Shown here: positions 30,822 through 40,750 of the stretch, piece after piece
Layout: every line of letters begins with the position of its first letter
Numbering within the stretch: the first letter of the stretch is position 1
Notes under the pieces: model-generated
The model's database searches: none
The model's input: only the letters and a program-made list of their open reading frames with translations
What the model was told of the DNA's origin: nothing
Translations under genes and position numbers: made by a program
NCBI GenBank assembly: GCA_017465505.1
Contig: JAFTWB010000006.1
Span: forward strand, 62,001 to 126,000
Reading direction: 5' to 3'
DNA from: Clostridia bacterium
Lineage (GTDB): Bacteria > Bacillota > Clostridia > Oscillospirales > Acutalibacteraceae
DNA length: 64,000 nt

Positions 30822-32687
30822 ATGGAAAATAAGAAAGCTTTTCAGCTTCTTGATAAAATTGAACATCCATCTGATATAAAAAGACTGACTATCCCAGAGC
30901 TTAGAGCTCTCTGCGGCGAAATCCGTGAATTTATCATCAGCACTGTCAGCGAAAACGGTGGCCATCTGGCTTCTAATTTAGGCGTGGTAGAGCTTACAGT
31001 TGCAATGCATTATGTCTTTGATTTGCCTGCGGACAGTCTTGTTTTTGATGTAGGTCATCAGTGCTATACTCATAAAATCCTTTCGGGCAGAAAGTCACGC
31101 CTTACAACCATCAGACGCAAGGATGGACTTTCGGGCTTTCCCAGAAGGGACGAAAGCGATTGCGACGCCTTTGGTGCAGGACATAGCAGTACCTCTATTT
31201 CTGCCGCTTACGGCATTGCCAAGGCAAAGGCTATTAAAGGGGACAACAGCCATACCGTTGCAGTAATCGGTGACGGCTCTTTCACAGGCGGACTTGCCTT
31301 TGAAGGAATGAACAATGCAGGGCGTTTCAAGAAAAACTTCATAGTTGTTCTTAACGACAATAAAATGTCTATTTCCAAAAACGTTGGTGCCGTTGCAAGA
31401 TATCTTACAAATATCCGTGTTAACCCTTGGTACTTAAAGGCTAAATGGGGGCTTGAGCGTGTTCTTAACAAGGTTCCTTTTGTGGGCAAGCCCTTTGTAA
31501 ACTTCCTTACAAAGATTAAAAACAACTTTAAAAAGCGTACTCTCAAGGGCAATAACCTTTTCGAGAATTTCGGCTTTTTCTATTACGGCCCTGTGGACGG
31601 TCACAACCTTGAGGAGCTTATAAACACCTTTAAGGCCGCTAAAAAGGTTACACGTCCTGTGCTTATTCACGCAGTTACTGTCAAGGGTAAGGGTTACGGC
31701 TATGCGGAGAAAGACCCGAAGAATTACCACGGCATAGGTAAATTTGACGTGGATTCGGGCGAGCCTCTTTCACACTCTACTTCTTACAGCGATATTTTCG
31801 GCAAGAGTCTATGCCATCTTGCTGAGAAGAATAAGAATATCTGTGCCATAACTGCCGCTATGACTATGGGCACAGGCTTAACAGAGTTTTCTCACAAATA
31901 TAAAGAGAGATTCTTTGACGTAGGTATCGCTGAAGAACACGCCGTTACCTTCGGCGCAGGACTTGCAAGTCAGGGAATGATTCCTGTTTTTGCGGTGTAC
32001 TCCACCTTCCTGCAAAGAGCCTATGACCAGCTCATCCACGATGTTTCCTTGCAGAAGCTTCACCTTGTTCTTGGTGTGGACAGAGCAGGAATAGTGGGTG
32101 AAGACGGCGAAACCCATCAGGGTGTTTTCGATGTTTCTATGCTTAACTCAATACCAAACACAACCTGCTATTCTCCTTGCTATTTTGAGGAGCTTGCAGG
32201 ATGTATCCAGCAGGGTGTTGTTAAAGATAAAAATCTGGTGGCTATCCGTTATCCCAGAGGCAGTGAGCCTTATAAGCCCGAGGATTTTACCGAAACCAAT
32301 ATAAATTATTCCGTTTACGGCAACAAAAACGCCAGCCGTCTTATTGTTACTTACGGCAGGCTTTTTGCAGAAGCTTGTATTGCCAAGCGTGAGCTTTCAA
32401 AAATCGGTATCGAGGTCTGTATCCTCAAGCTTACCCGAATCAAACCAATTGATGAAGAAGCTATCCGCTTTGCTTCAGGCTTTTCAAAGGTGCATTTCTT
32501 TGAAGAAGGTATGCTCACAGGCGGTATCGGCGAAACCTTCGGCTACGGAATTGACAAGCTGGGCTTTAAAGGCACTTACGGCATTACCGCAGTAGAAGAC
32601 AAGTTTGTGCCTCACGCCTCTGTCAAGGAATCAATGCACAGCTTAAGGCTTAATTCTTTGGGAATTTATGAAATAATGAGAAGATAA
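30822..32687 (+). CDS. dxs: 1-deoxy-D-xylulose-5-phosphate synthase
   Basis: Product of 621 residues from ATG 30822. An in-frame GTG at 30813 overlaps the likely ribosome binding site. It is the first enzyme of the MEP isoprenoid pathway, joining pyruvate and glyceraldehyde phosphate with thiamine diphosphate. Features are DVGHQCYTHKILSGR, the ThDP motif GDGSFTGGLAFEGMNNAG (near 145-165), KGKGYGYAEKDP, and the transketolase domain with VGIAEEHAVTFGAGLA. The glycine-rich C-terminal domain contains LTGGIGETFGYG. It follows ispA directly. Confidence 0.97.
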   Translation: MENKKAFQLLDKIEHPSDIKRLTIPELRALCGEIREFIISTVSENGGHLASNLGVVELTVAMHYVFDLPADSLVFDVGHQCYTHKILSGRKSRLTTIRRKDGLSGFPRRDESDCDAFGAGHSSTSISAAYGIAKAKAIKGDNSHTVAVIGDGSFTGGLAFEGMNNAGRFKKNFIVVLNDNKMSISKNVGAVARYLTNIRVNPWYLKAKWGLERVLNKVPFVGKPFVNFLTKIKNNFKKRTLKGNNLFENFGFFYYGPVDGHNLEELINTFKAAKKVTRPVLIHAVTVKGKGYGYAEKDPKNYHGIGKFDVDSGEPLSHSTSYSDIFGKSLCHLAEKNKNICAITAAMTMGTGLTEFSHKYKERFFDVGIAEEHAVTFGAGLASQGMIPVFAVYSTFLQRAYDQLIHDVSLQKLHLVLGVDRAGIVGEDGETHQGVFDVSMLNSIPNTTCYSPCYFEELAGCIQQGVVKDKNLVAIRYPRGSEPYKPEDFTETNINYSVYGNKNASRLIVTYGRLFAEACIAKRELSKIGIEVCILKLTRIKPIDEEAIRFASGFSKVHFFEEGMLTGGIGETFGYGIDKLGFKGTYGITAVEDKFVPHASVKESMHSLRLNSLGIYEIMRR

Positions 32688-32689
32688 TT

Positions 32690-33493
32690 ATGAAAAAAAG
32701 ACTTGATGTTTTAGTTTTTGAAAAAGGCTTTGCTGACTCCCGTGAGCGAGCAAAAGCCATAATAATGTCGGGAAATGTTTATGTAAATAACCAGAAAGCA
32801 GACAAACCCGGCACCCAGTACGATGAGGACGCTCCTTTGGAAGTCCGCTCAACCGGTCTTAAATATGTAAGCCGTGGCGGACTCAAGCTTGAAAAAGCAA
32901 TGACTTCCTTTGAGCTTGACCTTAAGGGTGCAACCTGCCTTGATATCGGTGCTTCCACAGGTGGTTTTACCGATTGTATGCTCCAGAATGGTGCACAGAA
33001 GGTTTTTTCCGTTGATGTAGGCTACGGCCAGCTTGCCTGGAAGCTTCGCACCGACGAGCGTGTTGTGAATATGGAGCGTACCAACTTCAGAAATGTTACC
33101 AAAGAGGACATAGAAGATGATATCGACTTTTTCTCTGTAGACGTTTCCTTTATCTCCCTTAAGATTATTCTCCCTGTGGCAAGAAAGCTTCTCAGCTCTG
33201 AGGGCAGAGGCGTATGCCTTATTAAGCCTCAGTTTGAAGCAGGCAGGGAAAAGGTAGGCAAAAAGGGTGTGGTCCGTGACAAAAATGTTCACGCAGAGGT
33301 TATTGAAACCATCGTAAACTTCGCTCTGGAAAACGGCTTTGATGTCCTCGGCCTTGACTTTTCTCCCGTAAAGGGACCCGAGGGCAACATCGAATATCTT
33401 ATGTATGTAAAAATCAGCGACAATCCTGAGAATTTCTCCAAGGTTTCGGCCAAGGAGCTTTCTGACCTTTCTCACGCAGAGCTTGATAAATAA
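32690..33493 (+). CDS. tlyA: TlyA-family rRNA 2'-O-methyltransferase
   Basis: Product of 267 residues. An N-terminal S4 RNA-binding domain (RLDVLVFEKGFADSRERAKA) precedes a FtsJ-like methyltransferase domain with the SAM motif LDIGASTGGFTDCML (near 85-99) and KPQFEAGREKVGKKGVVRD. The mycobacterial homolog methylates 16S and 23S rRNA. The B. subtilis homolog is YqxC, in the same gene order (dxs-tlyA-nadK-ahrC-recN). The gap to dxs is 2 bases. Confidence 0.95.
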   Translation: MKKRLDVLVFEKGFADSRERAKAIIMSGNVYVNNQKADKPGTQYDEDAPLEVRSTGLKYVSRGGLKLEKAMTSFELDLKGATCLDIGASTGGFTDCMLQNGAQKVFSVDVGYGQLAWKLRTDERVVNMERTNFRNVTKEDIEDDIDFFSVDVSFISLKIILPVARKLLSSEGRGVCLIKPQFEAGREKVGKKGVVRDKNVHAEVIETIVNFALENGFDVLGLDFSPVKGPEGNIEYLMYVKISDNPENFSKVSAKELSDLSHAELDK

Positions 33494-33506
33494 GGATTGA
33501 TTTTTA

Positions 33507-34358
33507 ATGAAGATTGCTTTAATTGTAAACTTAAATAAAAAAGGTGCTTTTGAAACAGGAGAGAAAATTGCCACTCTTCTTTTAAAAGAAGGAGTTCAGG
33601 TTCTGTTTCACAAAGGCAGGCTTGCAGATTTGTTTTCGGACTGTCAATCCTTTGACAGCAGAAACGACCTTGTGAAAGAAAGCGATATTGTTCTTACTGT
33701 GGGCGGTGACGGCACAATTATCCACACCGCAAAGTATGCCGTTAAATACGCAAAGCCTATTTTGGGTGTAAACTTAGGCAGACTGGGCTATGTTGCTGAA
33801 CTGGAAGCTGACGAGGTCGATATGATTTCAAGGCTTGTAAAAGGGGATTTTGACACCTGCCTGAGAAGTGTGCTTTCTGTCAGCATAAGAAACGACAGAG
33901 GTTACTTTAAAGAATACATAGCAATTAACGACGCGGTTGTATCCCGAGGTTCTCTTTCCAGAATCATTGATTTACAGGTGTCCATAGACGGCGACGATGT
34001 ATCCTCTTACAGAGCAGACGGAATCATTGTTGCCACACCCACAGGCTCTACCGCTTATGCACTCTCGGCAGGCGGCCCTGTGATTTCTCCTCACCTTAAA
34101 TGTATTGAGCTTGTGCCTGTGTGTCCTCACTCTCTTTCGGCCAGAAGTGTTATTCTTTCCGAGGATTCTGTTATCCGTATCAGTGCAAGCTCTCCTGATG
34201 ATACAAGCTACCTTACCATTGACGGTCAGATTTCCGAGCCTGTAAACGAGGACGAGGTGGTTGAGATTAAAAATTCCCAGAGTACCTTGGAAATGATTGT
34301 CTTCAAAAAACGCAACTTCTTCAAATTAGCCGGCGAAAAGCTCCGTGAGGTGAACTAA
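33507..34358 (+). CDS. nadK: NAD kinase
   Basis: Product of 283 residues. It phosphorylates NAD to NADP. The active-site motif GGDGTIIHTAKYAV (near 69-82) and the second conserved region RADGIIVATPTGSTAYALSAGGP (starting near 170) are intact, as is the C-terminal ISASSPDDTSYLTIDGQ. It lies between tlyA and argR in the conserved Firmicute order. Confidence 0.96.
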   Translation: MKIALIVNLNKKGAFETGEKIATLLLKEGVQVLFHKGRLADLFSDCQSFDSRNDLVKESDIVLTVGGDGTIIHTAKYAVKYAKPILGVNLGRLGYVAELEADEVDMISRLVKGDFDTCLRSVLSVSIRNDRGYFKEYIAINDAVVSRGSLSRIIDLQVSIDGDDVSSYRADGIIVATPTGSTAYALSAGGPVISPHLKCIELVPVCPHSLSARSVILSEDSVIRISASSPDDTSYLTIDGQISEPVNEDEVVEIKNSQSTLEMIVFKKRNFFKLAGEKLREVN

Positions 34359-34360
34359 AA

Positions 34361-34807
34361 ATGAAGCTTAACAGACATCAGAAAATTTTAGAGCTTATAA
34401 AGCTCTATCCCATAAATACACAGGAAGAGCTTCTTGATAAGCTCAGAGCAGAGGGCTATTCCGTTACCCAGTCCACTGTTTCCAGAGACATAAAGTCCTT
34501 AAGACTTCAGAAATCTCTTTTGGGCGATGGCAAATACCGCTACATTGCTCCAGAATCCAAGCTTCCTGAGATGAAATCCAGCTTTTCCGGTATTCTTTCA
34601 AATTCCGTGGTTTCTGCTGAAGCCGCAGTAAATCTTGTAGTAGTAAAAACATACAGCGGTATGGCTTCTGCAGCCTGTGCCGCCATTGATTCAATGGAGT
34701 TTGCAGGGGTTGTAGGCTCTCTTGCAGGAGATGACACGATTTTTATCGCCTGTGTGGATAATGCTACCGCCAGTGACTTTGTGTTAAAACTCAACAAATT
34801 CTTATAA
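34361..34807 (+). CDS. argR: Arginine repressor ArgR/AhrC
   Basis: Product of 148 residues. The N-terminal winged helix carries the SR motif QSTVSRDIKSLRLQK (about 37-51). The C-terminal hexamerisation domain binds arginine through GSLAGDDTIFIAC (about 119-131). With arginine bound it represses biosynthesis at ARG boxes. Such boxes lie before the argG operon at 54212-54235 and 54413-54426 in this window. The gene is part of the nadK-argR-recN run. Confidence 0.96.
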   Translation: MKLNRHQKILELIKLYPINTQEELLDKLRAEGYSVTQSTVSRDIKSLRLQKSLLGDGKYRYIAPESKLPEMKSSFSGILSNSVVSAEAAVNLVVVKTYSGMASAACAAIDSMEFAGVVGSLAGDDTIFIACVDNATASDFVLKLNKFL

Positions 34808-34822
34808 TTTCAGGTTGATTTT

Positions 34823-36490
34823 ATGCTTTCAGAACTTTACATCGAAAATATAGCAGTTATTGAAAAATCAAATATAAACTTTTCTCAGGGGCTTAATGTG
34901 CTTACAGGTGAAACAGGTGCAGGTAAAAGTATTGTTATCGACTCTATCGGTGCAGTGCTTGGCTTTCGTACTTCCCGTGAGCTTATCCGTACAGGTGCAG
35001 ACAAAGCAGTTGTTACCGCACTTTTTACTGACGTAAGCACCAGAGTGCAGGAAAGCTTAAGTGAGCTTGGTATTGAGTGCGAGGGTGAGCTTCTTATCAG
35101 CAGAGAGCTTACTCAGGCAGGCAAGAACAACTGCCGCATTAACGGCAAGGTATGCACTGTTTCTATGCTTAAGGACCTGGGAAAGCTTCTTATAAATATC
35201 CACGGTCAGCACGAAAGCTACGAGCTTATGTCACCTGATCTGCACATCCGTTACATTGATACTTTAGGCTCTCACGATGAGCTTTTAAACCAATACAGAG
35301 AGGCTTTTGACGAGTATAAAAAACTTGAAGTAAGCCTGAAAAAACGTAAAACCGACGAACAGGAAAGAAGCAGAAGAATTGATATTCTCCGATTTCAGAT
35401 TGACGAGCTTTCGTCAGCCGATATTACAGTAGGCGAGAAAGATGAGCTTGTGAGCAAAAGGATTGCTCTTTCCAATGTAGAGCGAATCCGTGAGGGGCTT
35501 TCGGGAGCTCTTTATAAACTGGGCGGAGATATGACTGAGGGCTTTTGTGCTTTCAATCTTCTGGATGACGCAGGGAGTGACCTTTCCTCAATTTCTCGAT
35601 ATTCGGAGAATATAGAGAGCCTTTCGGAAAGACTTTCAAACCTTACTTATGAGCTGAGAGATATTTACGCAGAGTGTGAGGATATGCTCTCGGATTTAGA
35701 TAGCGACCCTCAGCTTCTTGATTCTATTGAAGAGCGACTGGAGCTTTTATCAAATCTTTCAAAAAAATACGGCTCAACAGAGGAAGAAATGCTTTCTTTT
35801 CTTGCTGAGGCAGAGGCTGAGCTTGAGGCTCTCCTTAATTTCGAAGAGCACTATGAAAAGCTTCAGCAGAATGTGGAAATCGCCTTCAAAAAAGCAACCG
35901 AAATTGCCAACGAGCTTTCTGAAAAACGCCGTGCAGTGTCAAAGGACTTCTGCGAGAAGGTTTCGGAGCAAATGCATTTTCTTGATATGCCCAACGCTGT
36001 TTTGCAGGTTCAGCAAACTGATTGTGAGCTCTATGAGCTGGGTGCAGATACCCTTGAGTTTTTAATTTCAGCCAATGTGGGCGAGCCGCCAAAACCTGTG
36101 GCAAAGATAGCCTCAGGCGGTGAGCTTTCCAGAATGATGCTTGCCATTAAAACCGTTTTATCTCAGGCTGACCCCACCGACACCCTGATTTTCGACGAGG
36201 TAGACACAGGCGTTTCAGGTTCAGCGGCTGAAAGAATAGGTATGAAGCTGAAAGAAGTAAGCAGGTCTTCCCAGGTGCTCTGTGTTACTCATCTGCCGCA
36301 GATTGCCGCTCAGGGCGAAAATCATTATAAAATTTCAAAACGAATTGATCAGGGCAGAACCTTTACTTCTGTTGATTTGCTTTCAAATGACGGCAGGGTA
36401 GAGGAGCTTGCTCGTATTATGGGTGGCGTTACCGTTACCGACTCAGCACGGGATTACGCCCGTGACCTTATCAATAAATTCAAAGACTAA
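34823..36490 (+). CDS. recN: DNA repair protein RecN
   Basis: Product of 555 residues, an SMC-like ATPase that gathers broken DNA ends. The Walker A motif GETGAGKSIVIDSIGAVLG is near residue 29-47. The middle (about 150-390) is a coiled coil. The C-terminal part has the signature KIASGGELSRMMLAIK and Walker B DTLIFDEVDTGVSG. No LexA box was seen at this gene, which is embedded in the run. In Bacillus it is followed by spoIVB-spo0A, whereas here recJ follows. Confidence 0.96.
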   Translation: MLSELYIENIAVIEKSNINFSQGLNVLTGETGAGKSIVIDSIGAVLGFRTSRELIRTGADKAVVTALFTDVSTRVQESLSELGIECEGELLISRELTQAGKNNCRINGKVCTVSMLKDLGKLLINIHGQHESYELMSPDLHIRYIDTLGSHDELLNQYREAFDEYKKLEVSLKKRKTDEQERSRRIDILRFQIDELSSADITVGEKDELVSKRIALSNVERIREGLSGALYKLGGDMTEGFCAFNLLDDAGSDLSSISRYSENIESLSERLSNLTYELRDIYAECEDMLSDLDSDPQLLDSIEERLELLSNLSKKYGSTEEEMLSFLAEAEAELEALLNFEEHYEKLQQNVEIAFKKATEIANELSEKRRAVSKDFCEKVSEQMHFLDMPNAVLQVQQTDCELYELGADTLEFLISANVGEPPKPVAKIASGGELSRMMLAIKTVLSQADPTDTLIFDEVDTGVSGSAAERIGMKLKEVSRSSQVLCVTHLPQIAAQGENHYKISKRIDQGRTFTSVDLLSNDGRVEELARIMGGVTVTDSARDYARDLINKFKD

Positions 36491-36502
36491 TCGGAGGCAA
36501 CA

Positions 36503-38563
36503 ATGAAGGTCTGGTCTGTTGCACAGTTAAATAAAGAAAGAGCACTTCAGATTTCGGAAGAATTTGATATCCCTATGATTTGTGCAGCTCTTCTTGAAGT
36601 AAGAGGTATAAACACCCCTGAAGCAGTTGAAGAGTTTATCAGCGACGAAATCCGCTTTGACAATCCCTTTGATATCAAGGATATGGATAAAGCGGTCAGC
36701 CGTATTCTCACAGCTGTGGAAAACGGGGAGAAAATCTGCATATACGGCGACTACGACGCTGACGGCGTTACCGCTACAACAATACTTTATCAGTATCTTG
36801 ATACAATAGGTGCAAACGTGAGCTTTTACATTCCCAGCAGAGCCGACGAAGGCTACGGAATGAATCCACAGGCGGTTGAGCTTCTTGCAAATGACGGAGT
36901 CGGGCTTTTAATTACAGTTGATAACGGTATCTCTGCCTATAACGAAGTGGAGCTTGCAAATTCTCTGGGTATGGATGTGGTAGTGACTGACCACCACACT
37001 GTCCCCGAGGTTATACCCAACGCAGTAGCAGTTGTTAATCCCCATAGAGCGGATTGCCCCAGTAGGTTCAAGGAGCTTTCAGGTGTTGGTGTTGTTTTCA
37101 AGCTTATTATGGCTATGGAAGGCGAATATGCCGATATAGATTCCCTTATGGATGAATACGGTGATATAGCCGCTATCGGCACAATAGGTGATATTGTTGA
37201 TTTAACAGGAGAAAATCGAGTTATTGCCAAGCAGGGTATCAGACGCATAAATAATAGCGATAAAGCAGGTATAAACGCTCTTTTGAAGGTGAGCGGCTGT
37301 GCTGATAAGGAACTCACTGCTACTGACCTTTCCTTTTCCATTGTTCCCAGAATCAATGCCGGCGGAAGACTTGGTCTTTCGTCAAAATCCGTGGAGCTTC
37401 TCCTTACGGAAGATGAAGAGTACGCCTTAAGTCTTGCCTCTAATCTTTCTGAAGATAATGCGGAAAGGCAAAGAATTGAGCAGGATATCTTAAAGGAAAT
37501 TGACAAGGTTATTCAGGATGATCCCAATGTTGTTCGCAATCCTGTAATTGTAATTGACGGCGAAAACTGGCACCAGGGTGTTATCGGTATTATCGCCGCA
37601 AAAATCAAAGGTTTATTCGGTAAAGCCTGTATCATAATTTCCAAAGAAGGCGAGATTGCAAAAGCCTCGGGCAGAAGTATTGAGGGCTTTGCCCTTAACG
37701 AAGCAATTTTTGCTTGCAGTGAGTATCTTGAGCATTTCGGCGGCCACGCAATGGCTGTGGGCTTTTCTCTGAAAACCGAAAATATCGAAAAATTCAAACA
37801 GACTCTCTATGATTATTACGACTCTTTGGATACACTTTTCCTGCCCAGAATCAACATCGACTGCAAATTGAATCCTGCTCTTATTAACCTTGAGCTTGTG
37901 GATTCTTTATCCCTTCTTGAGCCCTTCGGAGCAGGTAATCCTTCGCCACTTTTCGGACTTTACAATATGCAGATTACTGATGTTAAGCCTCTTTCAAACG
38001 GCAGACATCAGCGTATAACCGTTACCAGAGGCGGTGCAGTACATACCGTTATGTACTTTGGTATGCCAAGCGATATGTTTCCTTATACAGTGGGTGATAC
38101 TGTGGACCTGGCTGTGGCACTTGATAAAAACTTCTATAAAAATAACGTTTATCTTTCAATAATTGCAAGAGATATCCGCTACTCAGGCTTTGAAAGTGAA
38201 CGTCATCTTAACTCTATGCGTCTTTACGACAGATTTGTTCTTGGAAGGCCTTTGGCAAAGAAATACTCACAGTATTTTCCAATGCTTATTCCTAAAAGAG
38301 ATGATTTTGCTCTTGTTTACAGGTATCTCAAATCTGTGGGTAGCATAGAAATTAACCTTGAAACATTAAGCTACCGATTGGGCTCAATGCCTTGCGGTAA
38401 GCTGAGGACCTGCCTTGACGCTATGGCAGAGCTTTCTCTCATAAGCCTTTTTGAAGGCCCGAAAACCTTAAAAATCACTGTTTTGGATGTCAAGGGAAAG
38501 GTAGACATCGACAGTGCACCAATACTCAGAAAACTAAGGGAGGTAGAGCAATGTCAAATGTAA
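36503..38563 (+). CDS. recJ: Single-stranded-DNA-specific exonuclease RecJ
   Basis: Product of 686 residues. The DHH phosphoesterase core has YGDYDADGVTATTILY (near 80-95) and VVTDHHTVPE (near 160). The DHHA1 domain carries the ASGRSIEGFALNEAI and FGGHAMAVGFS motifs near residues 395-425. An OB-like domain and a C-terminal part follow. It degrades single-stranded DNA 5' to 3' in recombination and mismatch repair. Its stop overlaps the relA start by 13 bases. Confidence 0.95.
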   Translation: MKVWSVAQLNKERALQISEEFDIPMICAALLEVRGINTPEAVEEFISDEIRFDNPFDIKDMDKAVSRILTAVENGEKICIYGDYDADGVTATTILYQYLDTIGANVSFYIPSRADEGYGMNPQAVELLANDGVGLLITVDNGISAYNEVELANSLGMDVVVTDHHTVPEVIPNAVAVVNPHRADCPSRFKELSGVGVVFKLIMAMEGEYADIDSLMDEYGDIAAIGTIGDIVDLTGENRVIAKQGIRRINNSDKAGINALLKVSGCADKELTATDLSFSIVPRINAGGRLGLSSKSVELLLTEDEEYALSLASNLSEDNAERQRIEQDILKEIDKVIQDDPNVVRNPVIVIDGENWHQGVIGIIAAKIKGLFGKACIIISKEGEIAKASGRSIEGFALNEAIFACSEYLEHFGGHAMAVGFSLKTENIEKFKQTLYDYYDSLDTLFLPRINIDCKLNPALINLELVDSLSLLEPFGAGNPSPLFGLYNMQITDVKPLSNGRHQRITVTRGGAVHTVMYFGMPSDMFPYTVGDTVDLAVALDKNFYKNNVYLSIIARDIRYSGFESERHLNSMRLYDRFVLGRPLAKKYSQYFPMLIPKRDDFALVYRYLKSVGSIEINLETLSYRLGSMPCGKLRTCLDAMAELSLISLFEGPKTLKITVLDVKGKVDIDSAPILRKLREVEQCQM

Positions 38564-40746
38564 ATGTAGCTCATTACAGAGATTACCACGAGCTTGTTGA
38601 GCTTCTTAAATCAAGCGGTAACACCTATGACCTTGAAAAAATTGACAAAGCCTACAACTATGCCAAGGAGGCCCACGGAGATCAACGCAGAGTGTCGGGC
38701 ATTCCTTATATTCTTCATCCTACTTCAGTCGCTTGTATTCTTGTAGGTTTAGGTATGGACACCGACTCCATAATTGCCGCATTACTTCACGATGTTGTAG
38801 AGGATACAGATAAAACTCTTGAAGAGGTTACAAAGGAGTTTGGTAGCGGTATAGCCCTTCTTATTGACGGTCTTACCAAAATTTCAAAAATTGCTTACGC
38901 AAATCGTGAGGAGCAGCAGGCGGAAAGTATCCGCAAAATGCTTATTGCAATGAGCAATGACATTCGCGTTATTATCATTAAGCTTGCAGACAGAGTTCAC
39001 AATATGCGAACCATTGACTGTATGCGTGAGCAGAAACGCCGTGATAAGGCAAGAGAAAATATGGAGGTTTATGCTCCCATAGCTCATCGCCTTGGTATGA
39101 AAGCTGTAAAAGAAGAGCTCGAGGACCTTTCTTTAAGATATCTTGACCCGGTAGGATATGAAGAAATCGAAAACGAGCTTTTGCTCACAGCAAAGGACAG
39201 AGAGGCTTTTATCTCAGACCTTAAGGAAGAGATAATTGAGCGTTCTAAATCTTCTATAAGCGACCTTTATATCAGCGGACGAGTAAAGAGTATTAACAGT
39301 ATTTATCACAAAACCTACACTCAGGGCAAAACCATTGACCAGATTTATGATATCTTTGCCGTGAGGATTATAGTTCACACAGTTACGGATTGTTACAATG
39401 TGCTTGGCATTATCCACGATATCTATAAACCTATTCCAAACCGCTTTAAGGATTATATTTCAACACCCAAGGCTAATATGTACCAATCCCTGCATACCAC
39501 TGTAATCAGCCACAGAGGCATTCCCTTTGAGGTGCAGATTCGCACCTGGGATATGCACCATACTGCCGAATACGGTATCGCCGCTCATTGGAAGTATAAA
39601 GCAGGTGTTTCCGATAAAGGCGGTAAAACTCAGTCTTTGGACGAACACCTTACCTGGATTCGTAAAATGCTTGAAACCCAGAGTGAAGCATTGGATTCCA
39701 CTGACCTCGTATCTTCAATCAAAACCGACCTTAACCCCAATGAGGTCTTTGTTTTTACGCCTAAAGGCGATGTTATTACCTTGCCTCAGGGCTCAACAGT
39801 AATTGATATGGCTTACCATATTCACTCGGCTGTGGGAAACCGAATGGTGGGTGCAAAGGTTGACAGACGCATTGTGCCTATCGATTATCAGGTGAAGACT
39901 GGCGAAATTGTTGAAATTCTTACTCAAAAGGAAACTCAGGGTCCTAAAAGAGATTGGCTGAAAATTGTTAAAACAAGTGAAGCAAGAGCCAAAATCCGCT
40001 CCTGGTTTAAGAAAGAAAAAAGAGAAGAAAACATTATTGAAGGTAAGGCGGAGTTTGAGCGAGAGCTTAAGAAAATGGGCATACAGCTTAAGGAAAAGGA
40101 TGTTTTCGAGTTTCTTTCCAAAATCAATCTGAAAATAGAAATCAAGGATGTTGACGATTTCTACGCCGCCATTGGTTATGGCGGTATTCAGCTCTGGAAG
40201 CTTAATCAGCGAATCCGTGATGTTTATCAGAAGTATTACGTTGACAACGACGAGCCATCTCTTATTGTCACCGAGCTTAAGACCAAAAACAAAGTTGGCT
40301 CAGGTGTTTGCGTTGAGGGTATTGATGATGTTCTCACCAAATTCTCAAGGTGCTGTAATCCTCTTCCCGGAGATGAAATAATCGGTTTTGTTACCCGTGG
40401 TTACGGTGTTTCTATCCACAAGCGTGACTGCACAAATGTACCGAAAAACATTCAGGAGGCAGAACACCCCGAAAGATGGGTCAACGCTTACTGGCTCAAT
40501 AGTGTAAAGGATAATTTCCAAAGCAGTATCCATATTTTCGGCAACGACAGAGCAGGTCTTCTGGCAGATGTCAGCTCTCAGCTTTCTGCTATGCACATTA
40601 TGATTCGCTCTCTGGACTGTCGTGAGCTTCCTGATAATAAGGCTATCATCAATGTAACTCTGGATGTTACAGGTTTAGACCATCTCAAGTCCGTTATGGC
40701 AAGACTTAATACCATCAACGGCATTATCTCAATAACAAGGGACTGA
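38551..40746 (+). CDS. relA: Bifunctional (p)ppGpp synthetase/hydrolase RelA/SpoT
   Basis: Product of 731 residues, the long Rel form. Domains in order are the HD hydrolase (HGDQRRVSGIPYILHP, LLHDVVEDT), the synthetase (YDIFAVRIIV, NRFKDYISTPKANMYQSLHT), TGS (EVFVFTPKGDVITLPQGSTVIDMAYHIHS), a Cys-containing region (KFSRCCNPLPGDEIIGFVTRG) and a C-terminal ACT domain. It makes and breaks the stringent alarmone. The HD motifs are intact, so hydrolysis is expected. The order recJ-relA-dtd is as in Bacillus, but apt is missing between recJ and relA. Confidence 0.97.
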   Translation: MSNVNVAHYRDYHELVELLKSSGNTYDLEKIDKAYNYAKEAHGDQRRVSGIPYILHPTSVACILVGLGMDTDSIIAALLHDVVEDTDKTLEEVTKEFGSGIALLIDGLTKISKIAYANREEQQAESIRKMLIAMSNDIRVIIIKLADRVHNMRTIDCMREQKRRDKARENMEVYAPIAHRLGMKAVKEELEDLSLRYLDPVGYEEIENELLLTAKDREAFISDLKEEIIERSKSSISDLYISGRVKSINSIYHKTYTQGKTIDQIYDIFAVRIIVHTVTDCYNVLGIIHDIYKPIPNRFKDYISTPKANMYQSLHTTVISHRGIPFEVQIRTWDMHHTAEYGIAAHWKYKAGVSDKGGKTQSLDEHLTWIRKMLETQSEALDSTDLVSSIKTDLNPNEVFVFTPKGDVITLPQGSTVIDMAYHIHSAVGNRMVGAKVDRRIVPIDYQVKTGEIVEILTQKETQGPKRDWLKIVKTSEARAKIRSWFKKEKREENIIEGKAEFERELKKMGIQLKEKDVFEFLSKINLKIEIKDVDDFYAAIGYGGIQLWKLNQRIRDVYQKYYVDNDEPSLIVTELKTKNKVGSGVCVEGIDDVLTKFSRCCNPLPGDEIIGFVTRGYGVSIHKRDCTNVPKNIQEAEHPERWVNAYWLNSVKDNFQSSIHIFGNDRAGLLADVSSQLSAMHIMIRSLDCRELPDNKAIINVTLDVTGLDHLKSVMARLNTINGIISITRD

Positions 40747-40750
40747 TAAA

